Assembly (NCBI GenBank): GCA_024742835.1
Contig: JANSXS010000030.1
Coordinates: 1-40,007, forward strand
DNA: 40,007 bases
Source: Paracoccaceae bacterium
Lineage (GTDB): Bacteria > Pseudomonadota > Alphaproteobacteria > Rhodobacterales > Rhodobacteraceae
Direction of reading: 5' to 3'
The notes beneath the pieces are model-generated. The model did no database searches. It had not been told where the DNA came from and saw nothing but the letters and a program-made list of their open reading frames with translations. Shown in pieces: positions 33,585 to 40,007 of the stretch; position 1 is the first letter of the stretch; every line of letters starts with the position of its first letter. The position numbers were made by a program, and so were the translations under genes.

Positions 33585-33629
33585 AAAATACCCAGCATTT
33601 TTGTTGGGGTCAATAGGACACAACAAAAA
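33585..33629 (-). promoter_or_regulatory. Promoter and operator-like inverted repeat of the ImmA/IrrE-Beta module
   Basis: On the minus strand, TTGACC (33613-33608), a 17-base spacer, then TATTTT (33590-33585). The predicted start falls at or next to the ATG at 33578, so the mRNA may be leaderless or nearly so. TTTTTGTTG (33598-33606) and CAACAAAAA (33621-33629) form a perfect 9-base inverted repeat straddling the -35 element. This is a natural operator for the HTH domain of the encoded protein. Confidence 0.65.
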
Positions 33630-33750
33630 AGTTGCGAAGCCGGCGGGCCGAGCCTCTGAGGCGGGTTTTGGGCTGGCGGGCGGAGGTGCCCAAAACACGG
33701 AGACGCCCATCAGCGCGCGATTTTTCGGGGTCTCTGCGCACAAATGAAAC

Positions 33751-33770
33751 GGGCGGCTCGATAGCCGCCC
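33751..33770. other. Perfect GC-rich hairpin between the small phage-type gene and the ImmA promoter
   Basis: GGGCGGCT / AGCCGCCC with a four-base loop. On the minus strand it is followed by GTTTCATTTG, so it may be a weak terminator. A second hairpin (GGGCGACA / TGTCGTCCC-like) lies at about 33789-33817, giving two in tandem. Confidence 0.55.
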
Positions 33771-33815
33771 GCGTCCCCCAAATGAATGGGACGACAGCTA
33801 TGTCGCCCCGTTCGA

Positions 33816-34031
33816 TCAGTGATAGTTCGGAGGAATCGTCACACTTCGTTTTCGTTCAACTTCTGAGCCGACAAGCCGCGTAGTTTGCCATTTGTTGGCA
33901 TCCGCGGCGCGCAGGTGTTGCACGTCGTCGCCACGATGGACAACGATTTCAGTGACACCGTGTTTCGCAAGTGCGTTTGCGAGACGGAGAAGGTCGTTTC
34001 GACCGAGTTCCGCAGGATTCAAGATGTTCAT
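33816..34031 (-). CDS. Small hypothetical protein
   Basis: A 71-residue protein starting MNILNPAELGRNDLLRLANALAKHG, then TEIVVHRGDD and a basic C-terminus. I recognise no family. The amphipathic N-terminal helix and short beta segment look protein-like. The ribosome binding site is weak (GAAAG). It is the last gene of a minus-strand group of short genes, followed by two hairpins. Confidence 0.5.
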   Translation of the reverse strand: MNILNPAELGRNDLLRLANALAKHGVTEIVVHRGDDVQHLRAADANKWQTTRLVGSEVERKRSVTIPPNYH

Positions 34032-34156
34032 TTTGGTTGCTTTCTTTGTATTGCGGTTTCAGAGTTGCCGTCTTGGCGGGACCACGAAGCCACAGTCTCA
34101 ACCGCAAGGCTGGAGCAGTGCGCACGAAGGAAAACTCCAGATCGGCGCGAGGCCTG

Positions 34157-34185
34157 AAAACGGGCGACGCTAATCCGCCGCCCGT
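34157..34185 (-). terminator. Terminator after the 116-residue hypothetical gene
   Basis: On the minus strand, ACGGGCG / CGCCCGT with a twelve-base loop followed by TTTTC, starting eight bases after the stop at 34193. Confidence 0.6.
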
Positions 34186-34192
34186 ATTCCTG

Positions 34193-34543
34193 TTACGCTG
34201 CTTGCTTTTCCAATTCACGGAAGCTTTGCAACCAACAGCGACGTCGCTGTGCTGGCAGCACACGAGCAGTGTATCTTCCGCCACCAATTGCGGTGATGAC
34301 CACCACCCAGTTCGTACTCGCACCTACAATGACCGTCTCAGCCGAGCCGACGTAGTCCCACGTATCAGTCCGACTCTGCTGGTAGAGACCACCGTCCTTT
34401 CGCTTGTGCAGAAAAATCGGGTTTTGGCGCATGACGTCCGTGGCGGCTTCGAGCAAATTTCGCCCGGCGAGATCACCCTTTGTTTGCGCCTCTTGCATTG
34501 CGAACGAGAATTCAGCGGTCAGTTCTTCGCAATAGCCACTCAT
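34193..34543 (-). CDS. Hypothetical protein, phage-associated
   Basis: A 116-residue protein starting MSGYCEELTAEFSFAMQEAQTKGDL. It includes DVMRQNPIFLHKRKDGGLYQQSRTDTW and TNWVVVITAIGGGRYTARVLPA. I do not recognise a family. The ATG overlaps the stop of the preceding 61-residue gene (34540-34543), so the two are translationally coupled. The in-frame extension up to 34909 crosses that gene in another frame and is not real. A terminator follows. Confidence 0.65.
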   Translation of the reverse strand: MSGYCEELTAEFSFAMQEAQTKGDLAGRNLLEAATDVMRQNPIFLHKRKDGGLYQQSRTDTWDYVGSAETVIVGASTNWVVVITAIGGGRYTARVLPAQRRRCWLQSFRELEKQAA

Positions 34544-34725
34544 GCCGCATCCTCGTCGCGAATGAGGTGCGAAACGTCGATGGTCCAACGCGTGTCTTGC
34601 AGCTTCTCGTCGAATTCGAGACGAAACACTCCAGCAGAAGTTACAACTTCCGCCTCTATGATCTTGTCGAGCCTGTCGATCTTTTTCAGCGTGGCGATTG
34701 CTTCGCCGTCGATGTAGTCTTTCAT
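34540..34725 (-). CDS. Small hypothetical protein, coupled to its downstream neighbour
   Basis: A 61-residue protein starting MKDYIDGEAIATLKKIDRLDKI, followed by VVTSAGVFRLEFDEKLQDTRW, a short beta-rich part. No family recognised. AAGGAA lies seven bases upstream of ATG 34725. It opens a two-gene unit divergent from the plus-strand gene at 34817. The 91-base gap between them holds both promoters, but I see no strong consensus. Confidence 0.65.
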   Translation of the reverse strand: MKDYIDGEAIATLKKIDRLDKIIEAEVVTSAGVFRLEFDEKLQDTRWTIDVSHLIRDEDAA

Positions 34726-34816
34726 TGTGGGTTCCTTTCGTGATTTCCACAGATCCGCCCTTATTTGGGCCACCATGGCTTCCCACACGCGGACATGAAT
34801 TTTTGGAGCAGCGGAC

Positions 34817-35296
34817 ATGGGAGAAAACTCCAACTTGGACGAACTCGCAGAGGCCGCGCGCCTCGAACCCGGCGACGCCAAGAAGGCTTGGCAACTTCTG
34901 TCCGCTCACATCGAGGGGGTCGACCTACCAGCTTGGGTGAAAGCCTACGTGCGGAGGTCCGCCGTCGCTGTGGCCGACTACGACTTGGAGAACGGCGATC
35001 AAGCCAAACTCGCTCACGACCTTGGGTTCTACAAAGAGGCCGAGCAGCAAGACGGTTGGAGCTACGACCTCGACGACGTTTTCGAATGGTTCACCGACCG
35101 GATGATGAAGGACGTTACGGACGGAAAGAAGATCAGCATTTCTCGCACCGCCCGCGAATACCTCGACGAAAACAGAATGTTCAACAATTCCCCTGACGGC
35201 GCGCGCAAAGCCTACGAAAAGGCCCGCAAGCGCCATGCGGAACGAATGGCATCCGAAGCAGAGCTTGAACGGCTGTTGGCCGAAAGGGGCGTTTAG
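34817..35296 (+). CDS. Hypothetical protein on the opposite strand inside the phage block
   Basis: A 159-residue acidic, largely helical protein (LDELAEAARLEPGDAKKAWQLL, AHDLGFYKEAEQQDGWSYDLDDVFEWF, ending in an Arg/Glu-rich helix ERMASEAELERLLAERG). GGAG lies nine bases before the ATG. I recognise no family. It is the only plus-strand gene among the phage-type genes and sits exactly where portal or head genes would be expected beyond the terminase. It may be a cargo (moron) gene or mark a rearrangement boundary. Confidence 0.7.
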   Translation: MGENSNLDELAEAARLEPGDAKKAWQLLSAHIEGVDLPAWVKAYVRRSAVAVADYDLENGDQAKLAHDLGFYKEAEQQDGWSYDLDDVFEWFTDRMMKDVTDGKKISISRTAREYLDENRMFNNSPDGARKAYEKARKRHAERMASEAELERLLAERGV

Positions 35297-35453
35297 ACGT
35301 TCAGCGCGTCAGAGAACGCGGTTTCCGGCGCTGCCCCACGCTGACACCGCACGACACCGAGTTGCCGCAGAGAGCCGCGAAAATCCGCGGTCTCTCGTCG
35401 ATCTCAAGGCACATCGACCCAAGTGGATTTGGCGAGCGCAACGAGAGACGCGT

Positions 35454-36191
35454 TCACCACCACCCGCGAAGGGTCTGCTGCACAGCGAGGCCCGCTTGCA
35501 GGTATTGCGAGGCAAACCCGCCGAGGATCAGTGCGATGCCCAAGTCGCCGTGTCCCCCAACACTCCGACTCTGGCTGATGATCTGGTTGCCCGCCGCCGT
35601 TGTCGTCGTTGCGAAGGAAGCCAGGTCGGCCTCGATCTCGTCGCGCAGCGGCAATTCGGGCGCGAATTTGAGGTCGCCCGAGGCAAACAGCACGGCGAGG
35701 TTTTCGATCATGAAGGTCTTGCCCGCATTGACATAGCGCGACCCCTTCTTCGACCAATCCTGCCCGCCCGTCATCTGCACCGCCTTGTGATCGACGCCTT
35801 GGTCCCACAGCATGTCCGACACCACGCGCCCGATGGACGTGCCGTCGATGGCGAGTTCAGACTTTCCGCCAAACGGCGGCGCGTTGCGCAGGCGCACGAG
35901 GTGATCCACAACATCGACATATGACACGCCACGGAAGCGGTCGGCGTAGACCACGGTGCGCTCACGCGGGCCGACGATGATCTTGCCGTCGTCCACGATG
36001 GGCAACGCCTGATCCTTGATCACGACGACCGCCGAGAAGTCATTTGCCTGCCCGAGGTCAGCGGCCACCCAATAGCGTTGGTAGCCCGAGATGCGCGGGA
36101 TAGCGGGGTCTTGGTTGGTCTCGTTCACCACCTCGCCGTCAGGCAGATAGACGAGGTTCAATTCGGGTTCGTAGTTCAGAGTTTCGGACAT
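35454..36191 (-). CDS. Phage large terminase, separate nuclease subunit
   Basis: A 245-residue RNase-H-like terminase nuclease domain. The three expected acidic metal ligands are visible: Asp45 (VAADLGQAND), Asp116 (LAIDGTSIG) and Asp216 (GHGDLGIAL). It lacks the ATPase domain, which is encoded by the upstream gene with a 16-base overlap. In most phages both are one polypeptide of about 450-550 residues. Either this is a natural split with coupled translation or an old frameshift. The start MSETLNYEPE follows directly from the overlap. Confidence 0.85.
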   Translation of the reverse strand: MSETLNYEPELNLVYLPDGEVVNETNQDPAIPRISGYQRYWVAADLGQANDFSAVVVIKDQALPIVDDGKIIVGPRERTVVYADRFRGVSYVDVVDHLVRLRNAPPFGGKSELAIDGTSIGRVVSDMLWDQGVDHKAVQMTGGQDWSKKGSRYVNAGKTFMIENLAVLFASGDLKFAPELPLRDEIEADLASFATTTTAAGNQIISQSRSVGGHGDLGIALILGGFASQYLQAGLAVQQTLRGWW

Positions 36192-36958
36192 ATCGCAACC
36201 TCCGTGGTGCTTGTCGCTTGTTCGATGATGGAAAGGTCGAAATACGCCTGACCATCGGCCAGCATTTCGACTTCGATTTCTTGGCGGAATTTGGTCGCGG
36301 AGAGCGTGCGGCGCATTCGTTCGACCTTTTCAGCGAGCCTCGGAATGTCCGTGCCACGCACGACAATGCGGTGAATGCCGTCGCCCGGTTTCGCGTCGAG
36401 GAACAGCCGCGCGAAATAGTTGTTCTTGCCTGCGGGCGTGCTGCTGAAAAACACCTGCCCGTCTTTGGTCAGCATCGGCAGGACACCAGCAATCAGGTCT
36501 TCGCCGCCGTTCTCGCCCGCGAGGAAGGCGCACTCGTCGATCACGGCGAGGCTCACGCTGGGGTAGCCCCTAATGGTGTCTGACGTGGACGGCAGCGCGA
36601 CGACACGCGCCCCGTTCGACATTTCGAGTTCGGTCAAGGTCGAACGCGTGATGACCAAGTCGGTGCGGCGGAGCTGCTGCCCGATCTCGCGGGCGATGAT
36701 CTTCGCCTGCCGCTCGGCGGGTGCAACGCAGATGGTCAGGCTGTCGGGGACGTGCAGTTCCTCGACGGCACGCGCGGCAAGCACCGACGTTTTGCCCGCC
36801 TGACGGCCCACACGCAGCGCAATCTCGGACGCCTGCGTGGTGAACGCCTCGACCTGCCAAGGATCAGGCGCGTGACCGATCCAATGGCTCAGGCGCGCGA
36901 CGGGATCGAGGTCACGTTCGAGGCCCACGCACCAGTCATGAAGGGCGTCAAACGGCAT
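36176..36958 (-). CDS. Phage large terminase, separate ATPase subunit
   Basis: A 260-residue terminase ATPase domain. Walker A is GRQAGKT at 51-57, Walker B LAVIDE at 137-142, and the coupling motif FFSSTPAGKNNYF follows. The region FRQEIEVEMLADGQAYFD is where other terminases run on into the nuclease. Here the frame stops shortly after, at 36176. ATG 36958 is preferred and overlaps the end of the small zinc-motif gene. Longer in-frame sequence to 37039 is the zinc-motif gene in another frame. The protein is unrelated in sequence detail to the GTA g2 terminase at 13-14 kb. Confidence 0.87.
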   Translation of the reverse strand: MPFDALHDWCVGLERDLDPVARLSHWIGHAPDPWQVEAFTTQASEIALRVGRQAGKTSVLAARAVEELHVPDSLTICVAPAERQAKIIAREIGQQLRRTDLVITRSTLTELEMSNGARVVALPSTSDTIRGYPSVSLAVIDECAFLAGENGGEDLIAGVLPMLTKDGQVFFSSTPAGKNNYFARLFLDAKPGDGIHRIVVRGTDIPRLAEKVERMRRTLSATKFRQEIEVEMLADGQAYFDLSIIEQATSTTEVAICPKL

Positions 36959-37202
36959 TCTTCTGTCGCTCGTAGTAGGCGCGCATGTTGGCGACGCTGC
37001 ACTGGGTGCAGTTCCGATTTCCGTCGCGCGGCGAGACATGGCCGTTTTTGCAGGGGATGCCCGTGAAGTAGAGCTTGCCGCCCTCGTCGAACATCACATC
37101 GCGGCTTTGCGGCAGGCGCGCCCAATCGGGCGATCCAGCTTCCGTGGCGGCGGCAACGCGGCGGCTGTATTCTTCGAAGCCTTCGAAATCGCGGTGGGTC
37201 AT
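36948..37202 (-). CDS. Small zinc-ribbon-like protein between terminase genes
   Basis: An 84-residue protein whose C-terminal half has the pattern TGIPCKNGH-X9-CTQC-X7-YY. This is a C-X3-H plus C-X2-C motif like the zinc-binding N-terminal part of phage endonuclease VII/HNH-type proteins. No HNH catalytic part follows, so it may be a DNA-binding adaptor or a remnant. It is coupled at both ends: its ATG overlaps the upstream stop (37199-37202) and its end overlaps the ATPase start. Confidence 0.7.
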   Translation of the reverse strand: MTHRDFEGFEEYSRRVAAATEAGSPDWARLPQSRDVMFDEGGKLYFTGIPCKNGHVSPRDGNRNCTQCSVANMRAYYERQKNAV

Positions 37203-37786
37203 AGCACCTGCTCCTCTTTCGTGACGGATAGAACGTGGTGGCGCATGTGCTTGAGAAGGACAGGTTGCGCCTCGGGCACCTCGTCACAGACAGCGCGGAG
37301 GATGCTTTTCATCGTCACCCATTCGGGCGACTCCGCGAGCGTGACTGAAACCGAAAGGTTGGTCGCCATCTTCCCGTGCATCTGTGCAATGTCGCGGAGC
37401 ACCTTGCGTAGGCCTTCCATCGCGGCGAGAGCGAACCCGTCGTCCTCGGTTTCCTCGGCCTTGGTGATCAGCTTTTCGACGCGCCGCGCGAGGCTCTCAT
37501 AGGTCCGCGCAACGTCCATCCGTTCGTCGTTGAGAACGCGCGTCGCCTCGTCCACTGGTTCGAGGCGCGCCTCGGCCAAGATCGCACGCTCCATCTCCTC
37601 GGTGATATGCTGCTGGCGGTAGCGCGAAACAGAATCCGGGTGCATCCCGACACGTTTTGCGACATGAGCCTTCGACATGCCACCGGGCAGACCGTGTTCC
37701 CCGAGGACGATCTGCTTGATGATCGTCTTCTTCTCGGGGTGCGTGTTGATCGTGCTTGGGCGTCCGCTGCCTTTGTTCCCGGCCAT
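37199..37786 (-). CDS. Putative small terminase / HTH DNA-binding protein
   Basis: A 195-residue protein starting MAGNKGSGRPSTINTHPEKK. A helix-turn-helix (MSKAHVAKRVGMHPDSVSRYRQQHI, about 37-61) is followed by long helices (EKLITKAEETEDDGFALAAMEGLRKVLRDIAQMHGK). An N-terminal HTH plus helical core just upstream of the terminase ATPase is the usual layout of a small terminase. A general regulator cannot be excluded. The start at ATG 37786 is chosen over 37852 because the upstream part overlaps the previous gene. Confidence 0.65.
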   Translation of the reverse strand: MAGNKGSGRPSTINTHPEKKTIIKQIVLGEHGLPGGMSKAHVAKRVGMHPDSVSRYRQQHITEEMERAILAEARLEPVDEATRVLNDERMDVARTYESLARRVEKLITKAEETEDDGFALAAMEGLRKVLRDIAQMHGKMATNLSVSVTLAESPEWVTMKSILRAVCDEVPEAQPVLLKHMRHHVLSVTKEEQVL

Positions 37787-37788
37787 TT

Positions 37789-38178
37789 TCAGGATACTCC
37801 CGCTGCTTTGGTTGAGGCCGTGATCGGCAAGCACGTATCGTCGCGATACCAATTGATCCGCTCATTCAGGCGGTTCCATTCCCCAACGGAGACATCGACC
37901 AAATGATCATGAACGCGATTTGCAACCTCTTCCCTCATGCCCGCCGCGACGAGATCGCAGCGCAGCTTGCCAGCCTGAACGCCAGCCAGACGGAGCTTCA
38001 TCACCTGCGCCAAGGCGACGATCAGCGCGTCCTGTGCGCTGTTTGACGGGTCGAGTTGAGCATGGTCGTGCTGTGTGACCACGGTCAGGTCGCGCAGCAC
38101 GAACACCTCGTCTTCGGCGGAAAACCCGAGGACGACACGATAGGCCCATTCGAGGGTTGCACGATCCTCAGGCGTCAT
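37789..38178 (-). CDS. Hypothetical phage-type protein
   Basis: A 129-residue protein starting MTPEDRATLEWAYRVVLGFSAEDEVF, helical throughout, ending in NRLNERINWYRDD. No family recognised. It overlaps the upstream gene by 11 bases and ends two bases before the putative small terminase start. It therefore belongs to the same transcription unit and is likely expressed together with packaging functions. Confidence 0.6.
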   Translation of the reverse strand: MTPEDRATLEWAYRVVLGFSAEDEVFVLRDLTVVTQHDHAQLDPSNSAQDALIVALAQVMKLRLAGVQAGKLRCDLVAAGMREEVANRVHDHLVDVSVGEWNRLNERINWYRDDTCLPITASTKAAGVS

Positions 38179-38755
38179 GGGATTTCTCCATGAGCGCGAG
38201 TTTCGTCTGCATGTGCTGTGGAAGGTCGTCGGGCTGGTCCCAGGATTTGACGGTCATGCCCTCGGCGCGCAGGCGCTGATACTGACGCGGGTCCGCCCCC
38301 ATCACATCGCGGCGCATGTAGGCGACCTTTTGGTCATCGTCCTTGATGATCGTGGTCGTTGTCGTCGCGACATTCCCGCGCCCGCGACGGTGTGTGTCGT
38401 CGGCCTTGTCGGGATCGACGATTTCCAGCGTTGCACCGATCTTTGCCGCTGCTTCCTTCGCCGCGCGATACTTCGCAGGGTCGCGTGCTTCCGCGCGTGT
38501 CAGGGTGTGGGCGGGTTTGGTTCCCTTGGGGTAGTAGTTGCCGTCAGCGGCGCGCTCATAGCCCATGTCGGCCAGTTGCTTGTCCGTCTCTGTCTGCTGT
38601 TCGAGGCGGCGTTGCATATCCTTCTTCTCGTCCAAAATGCGCGTATTGAAGTCGCGCAGTCCGTCGAGTTTCTTCTGCTGCGCACCCACGGTTTCAGTGA
38701 GCGCGGAAACCTGCTGAATGAGGGCTTTAAGGGCGGCGGATGTATCGTCAGCCAT
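38168..38755 (-). CDS. Hypothetical coiled-coil protein
   Basis: A 195-residue protein. The first 65 residues (ALKALIQQVSALTETVGAQQKKLDGL, LDEKKDMQRRLEQQTETDKQ) form a long predicted coiled coil. The rest is charged, with a Thr run (VATTTTTIIKDDD) and EARDPAKYRAAKEAAAKIGATLEI. A scaffold-like role is possible from shape alone, but I do not recognise the family. AAAGGA precedes ATG 38755. A terminator lies just upstream, so this gene probably starts a new transcript or follows partial read-through. Confidence 0.6.
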   Translation of the reverse strand: MADDTSAALKALIQQVSALTETVGAQQKKLDGLRDFNTRILDEKKDMQRRLEQQTETDKQLADMGYERAADGNYYPKGTKPAHTLTRAEARDPAKYRAAKEAAAKIGATLEIVDPDKADDTHRRGRGNVATTTTTIIKDDDQKVAYMRRDVMGADPRQYQRLRAEGMTVKSWDQPDDLPQHMQTKLALMEKSHDA

Positions 38756-38775
38756 TTCTTGATCCTTTCGTTCCT

Positions 38776-38810
38776 AAACAAAACGGACACAGGCGGAAGC
38801 CCATGTCCGT
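38776..38810 (-). terminator. Intrinsic terminator between two phage-type genes
   Basis: On the minus strand, ACGGACA / TGTCCGT with a 14-base loop, followed by TTTTGTTT. It lies about 50 bases after the stop of the gene at 38862. Confidence 0.75.
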
Positions 38811-38861
38811 TTCGCTGATTAGGACATGAAAGGACCGCCGATCCGTCATGTGCACAATGTA

Positions 38862-39272
38862 TCAAGCGGCCCTTGCTGCCCCGACCGCAGAAGCAGGTGG
38901 AGCACGTCGCGAAGGGGTGTTTTTCAGGTGGAGCCAACGCGCCCGAAGGGTCTCGACGGCTTGCGTGTGGCGCTCTTGGGCGGCGGGCGTTCTATCCGTC
39001 GGCATCGGGAAGTCGGCACCCTCCATCATCCACCGGATACGTTCACCCAGCACGTTCCCGTCCCAGCCGATCAGGCTGCACAGGAAGGCGCGGTGGCGGG
39101 CGTGTGGGCCTGTTCGATCCGTTAGGAAGGCGATTGCCTGATCCTGCTCCGCCTGCGTCGTGAAGGTCGTGTTGGTGTCGGGCTTGGCGATCAAGAACAG
39201 GTCGCGGTAGGCCTGCATCAAGATTGCCGTGACCAAGGCCGCCTCGGGCGATTGGGGGCTATCCCCAAACAT
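38862..39272 (-). CDS. Hypothetical phage-type protein
   Basis: A 136-residue protein starting MFGDSPQSPEAALVTAILMQAYRDLFLI. The centre is DQAIAFLTDRTGPHARHRAFLCSLIGWDGNVLGERIRW, the tail Arg/Ala-rich. Such short proteins with a C-x-x-x-G-W-D type motif occur in phage early regions, but I cannot name the family. The ATG at 39272 overlaps the upstream stop. The alternative start further up is inside that gene. A terminator follows downstream. Confidence 0.6.
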   Translation of the reverse strand: MFGDSPQSPEAALVTAILMQAYRDLFLIAKPDTNTTFTTQAEQDQAIAFLTDRTGPHARHRAFLCSLIGWDGNVLGERIRWMMEGADFPMPTDRTPAAQERHTQAVETLRARWLHLKNTPSRRAPPASAVGAARAA

Positions 39273-39538
39273 CAGGCTCGCAGTTGGGCGACCACGGAGG
39301 TGATATGCTGCCACGGGATAGGGAACGAGTGTGGGTGAACTTCGACGGTCACGCCCTCGGGCTGCACCAATACATTGTAGCCGTCGCGGTAGATGTTGCC
39401 CTGATCGGGTTCGAGCGTCGATTTGAGGTCGTCAGCAAAGGCGGCAGCATCGGGCACACCGAGGTTCGACGTGGTGTTCATGCGGGTGTAGGTGAGGTTG
39501 ACGGCTTCGTGCTCGTCGATTGTTGCGGTAATGGTCAT
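39272..39538 (-). CDS. Small hypothetical protein
   Basis: An 88-residue protein starting MTITATIDEHEAVNLTYTRM, with DGYNVLVQPEGVTVEVHPHSFPIPWQHI. It looks like a small beta-rich fold. No family recognised. ATG 39538 is preferred because AAGGA is seven bases away. ATG 39544 sits on the Shine-Dalgarno itself. It is the first gene of the minus-strand phage block and is coupled to the next gene by an ATGA overlap. Confidence 0.6.
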   Translation of the reverse strand: MTITATIDEHEAVNLTYTRMNTTSNLGVPDAAAFADDLKSTLEPDQGNIYRDGYNVLVQPEGVTVEVHPHSFPIPWQHITSVVAQLRA

Positions 39539-39787
39539 TGTCATGTCCTTTGTGTTGTGGCGCGCACCGGGTCCATCGCGGCAAATAGGAGAGCCGATGC
39601 TAGGCCATTCCCGATGCGCGCAGACCCAGCACGAAATGCGTATCACCCGCTGTCGGGGCGTTGTTCTGGGGAATGAGGTGGAGACGGGACGAAAGCAGGT
39701 GACAGAAATCATCTGTCGCCCGGGGGATGAAATTCGGAACTTAAGCGACTACTTTACTTCCCCCGAATACAACTGCAGGCGGTTTTC

Positions 39788-39866
39788 ATGAAAGCAAATT
39801 TGAGAAAGATCGAAGGGAACTGGGACATTGGATACGCGCTCGACAAGCACATGCTCTACAGCAATT
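39788..39866 (+). pseudogene. 5' fragment of a gene cut by an IS3-family element (phosphoribosyltransferase-like start)
   Basis: From ATG 39788 the frame encodes 26 native residues (KIEGNWDIGYALDKHMLYS) before running into the IS end at 39867. It then meets a stop at 39908 inside the IS. The GNW-x-x-GYALD-x-H pattern resembles the N-terminus of a ComF-like phosphoribosyltransferase family, as far as I can recall. The remainder of the gene should lie beyond the far end of the IS, outside the window. Loss of function is expected. The family call is tentative because only 26 residues are visible. Confidence 0.45.
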
Positions 39867-40007
39867 TGAACCGCCCCGGGTTTACCGGAGAGTTTCTGGT
39901 TCAATAGTTAGGCTGCTTTTTCGTCAGCGTTCAAGCTTGCGTAGAATGCCTCCTCTGCTTCTTGTGGCGTGATGTAACCGATGGCGCTGTGAAGGCGGGT
40001 TTTGTTA
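39867..40007 (-). mobile_element. IS3-family insertion sequence, transposase-3' end, cut by the window
   Basis: The terminal inverted repeat begins TGAACCGCCCCGGGTTTACC (39867-39886), a typical end for IS3-family elements. It is followed 40 bases inside by the stop codon of the transposase. Only this end is visible. The other end, the remaining transposase and the target duplication lie to the right of the window. Confidence 0.75.
39907..40007 (-). CDS. IS3-family transposase (OrfB), C-terminal end only
   Basis: The last 33 codons of an IS3-type DDE transposase are present on the minus strand. The protein reads KTRLHSAIGYITPQEAEEAFY and ends in LNADEKAA. The (N/T)-x-x-R-x-HSA-x-GY-x-(T/S)P motif is the standard C-terminal signature of IS3 OrfB integrase-core transposases. 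The catalytic DDE residues lie beyond the window, so activity cannot be judged. It is oriented against the gene it interrupts. Confidence 0.8.

Noticed and set aside
31000..40007. Right-hand attachment repeat matching the tRNA-Asn 3' end
   Set aside because: No second copy of the GTTCGATCCCTACCGCCGG segment was found within the window, so island ends cannot be set.
1..40007. CRISPR array
   Set aside because: No regularly spaced direct repeats were seen. The only tandem repeat is the two-copy 11-base unit at 31040-31061.

Overview
The window looks like chromosome of a marine Rhodobacterales (roseobacter-type) alphaproteobacterium. The basis is high GC, a complete and syntenic Rhodobacter capsulatus-type gene transfer agent (GTA) cluster, a CtrA-type box, the rpsF-rpsR-rplI and acpP-fab arrangement, and a LuxR/LuxI pair. 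I assign no species.

Layout. Positions 1-553 hold the edge of an unknown gene and a DksA/TraR-type zinc-finger protein. Positions 664-14843 (all minus strand) are the GTA structural cluster in canonical order g1 (small terminase) to g15 (baseplate megatron). The genes are tightly packed, many with ATGA overlaps. A near-perfect TTAA-N7-TTAAC CtrA box lies between g1 and mltG. Positions 15081-20767 (minus strand) are housekeeping genes: fabD, fabG, acpP, then (after a terminator) a divergent HisA-like TIM barrel, fabF and mltG. Positions 20940-24755 hold a cytochrome b561-YceI fusion, a convergent stand-alone YceI, a small membrane protein, and rpsF-rpsR-rplI with a leader hairpin. Positions 24907-26858 are an XRE-luxR-luxI quorum-sensing unit with nested palindromes before luxI. 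Positions 26938-30827 hold tig, an EnvZ-type kinase and an MBL-fold hydrolase. A tRNA-Asn sits at 30908-30982.

Downstream of the tRNA the character changes to an accessory island, with visibly lower GC at first and short unknown genes. It holds a two-gene module (XRE-ImmA/IrrE metallopeptidase plus Beta-family protein) with its own promoter and operator-like inverted repeat. Small phage-type genes follow, then a phage DNA-packaging module in which the large terminase is split into separate ATPase and nuclease ORFs. No portal, capsid, tail or integrase is visible. At the right edge an IS3-family element has cut into a gene whose first residues resemble a phosphoribosyltransferase.

Working together: the GTA genes package and deliver host DNA, and in R. 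capsulatus they are controlled by CtrA and quorum sensing. A CtrA box at the cluster and a luxRI unit about 10 kb away fit that scheme, but this is inference. The most unusual parts are the ImmA/IrrE + Beta module, the split terminase, the HisA paralogue among fatty-acid genes, the structured luxI control region, and the IS-broken gene at the edge.
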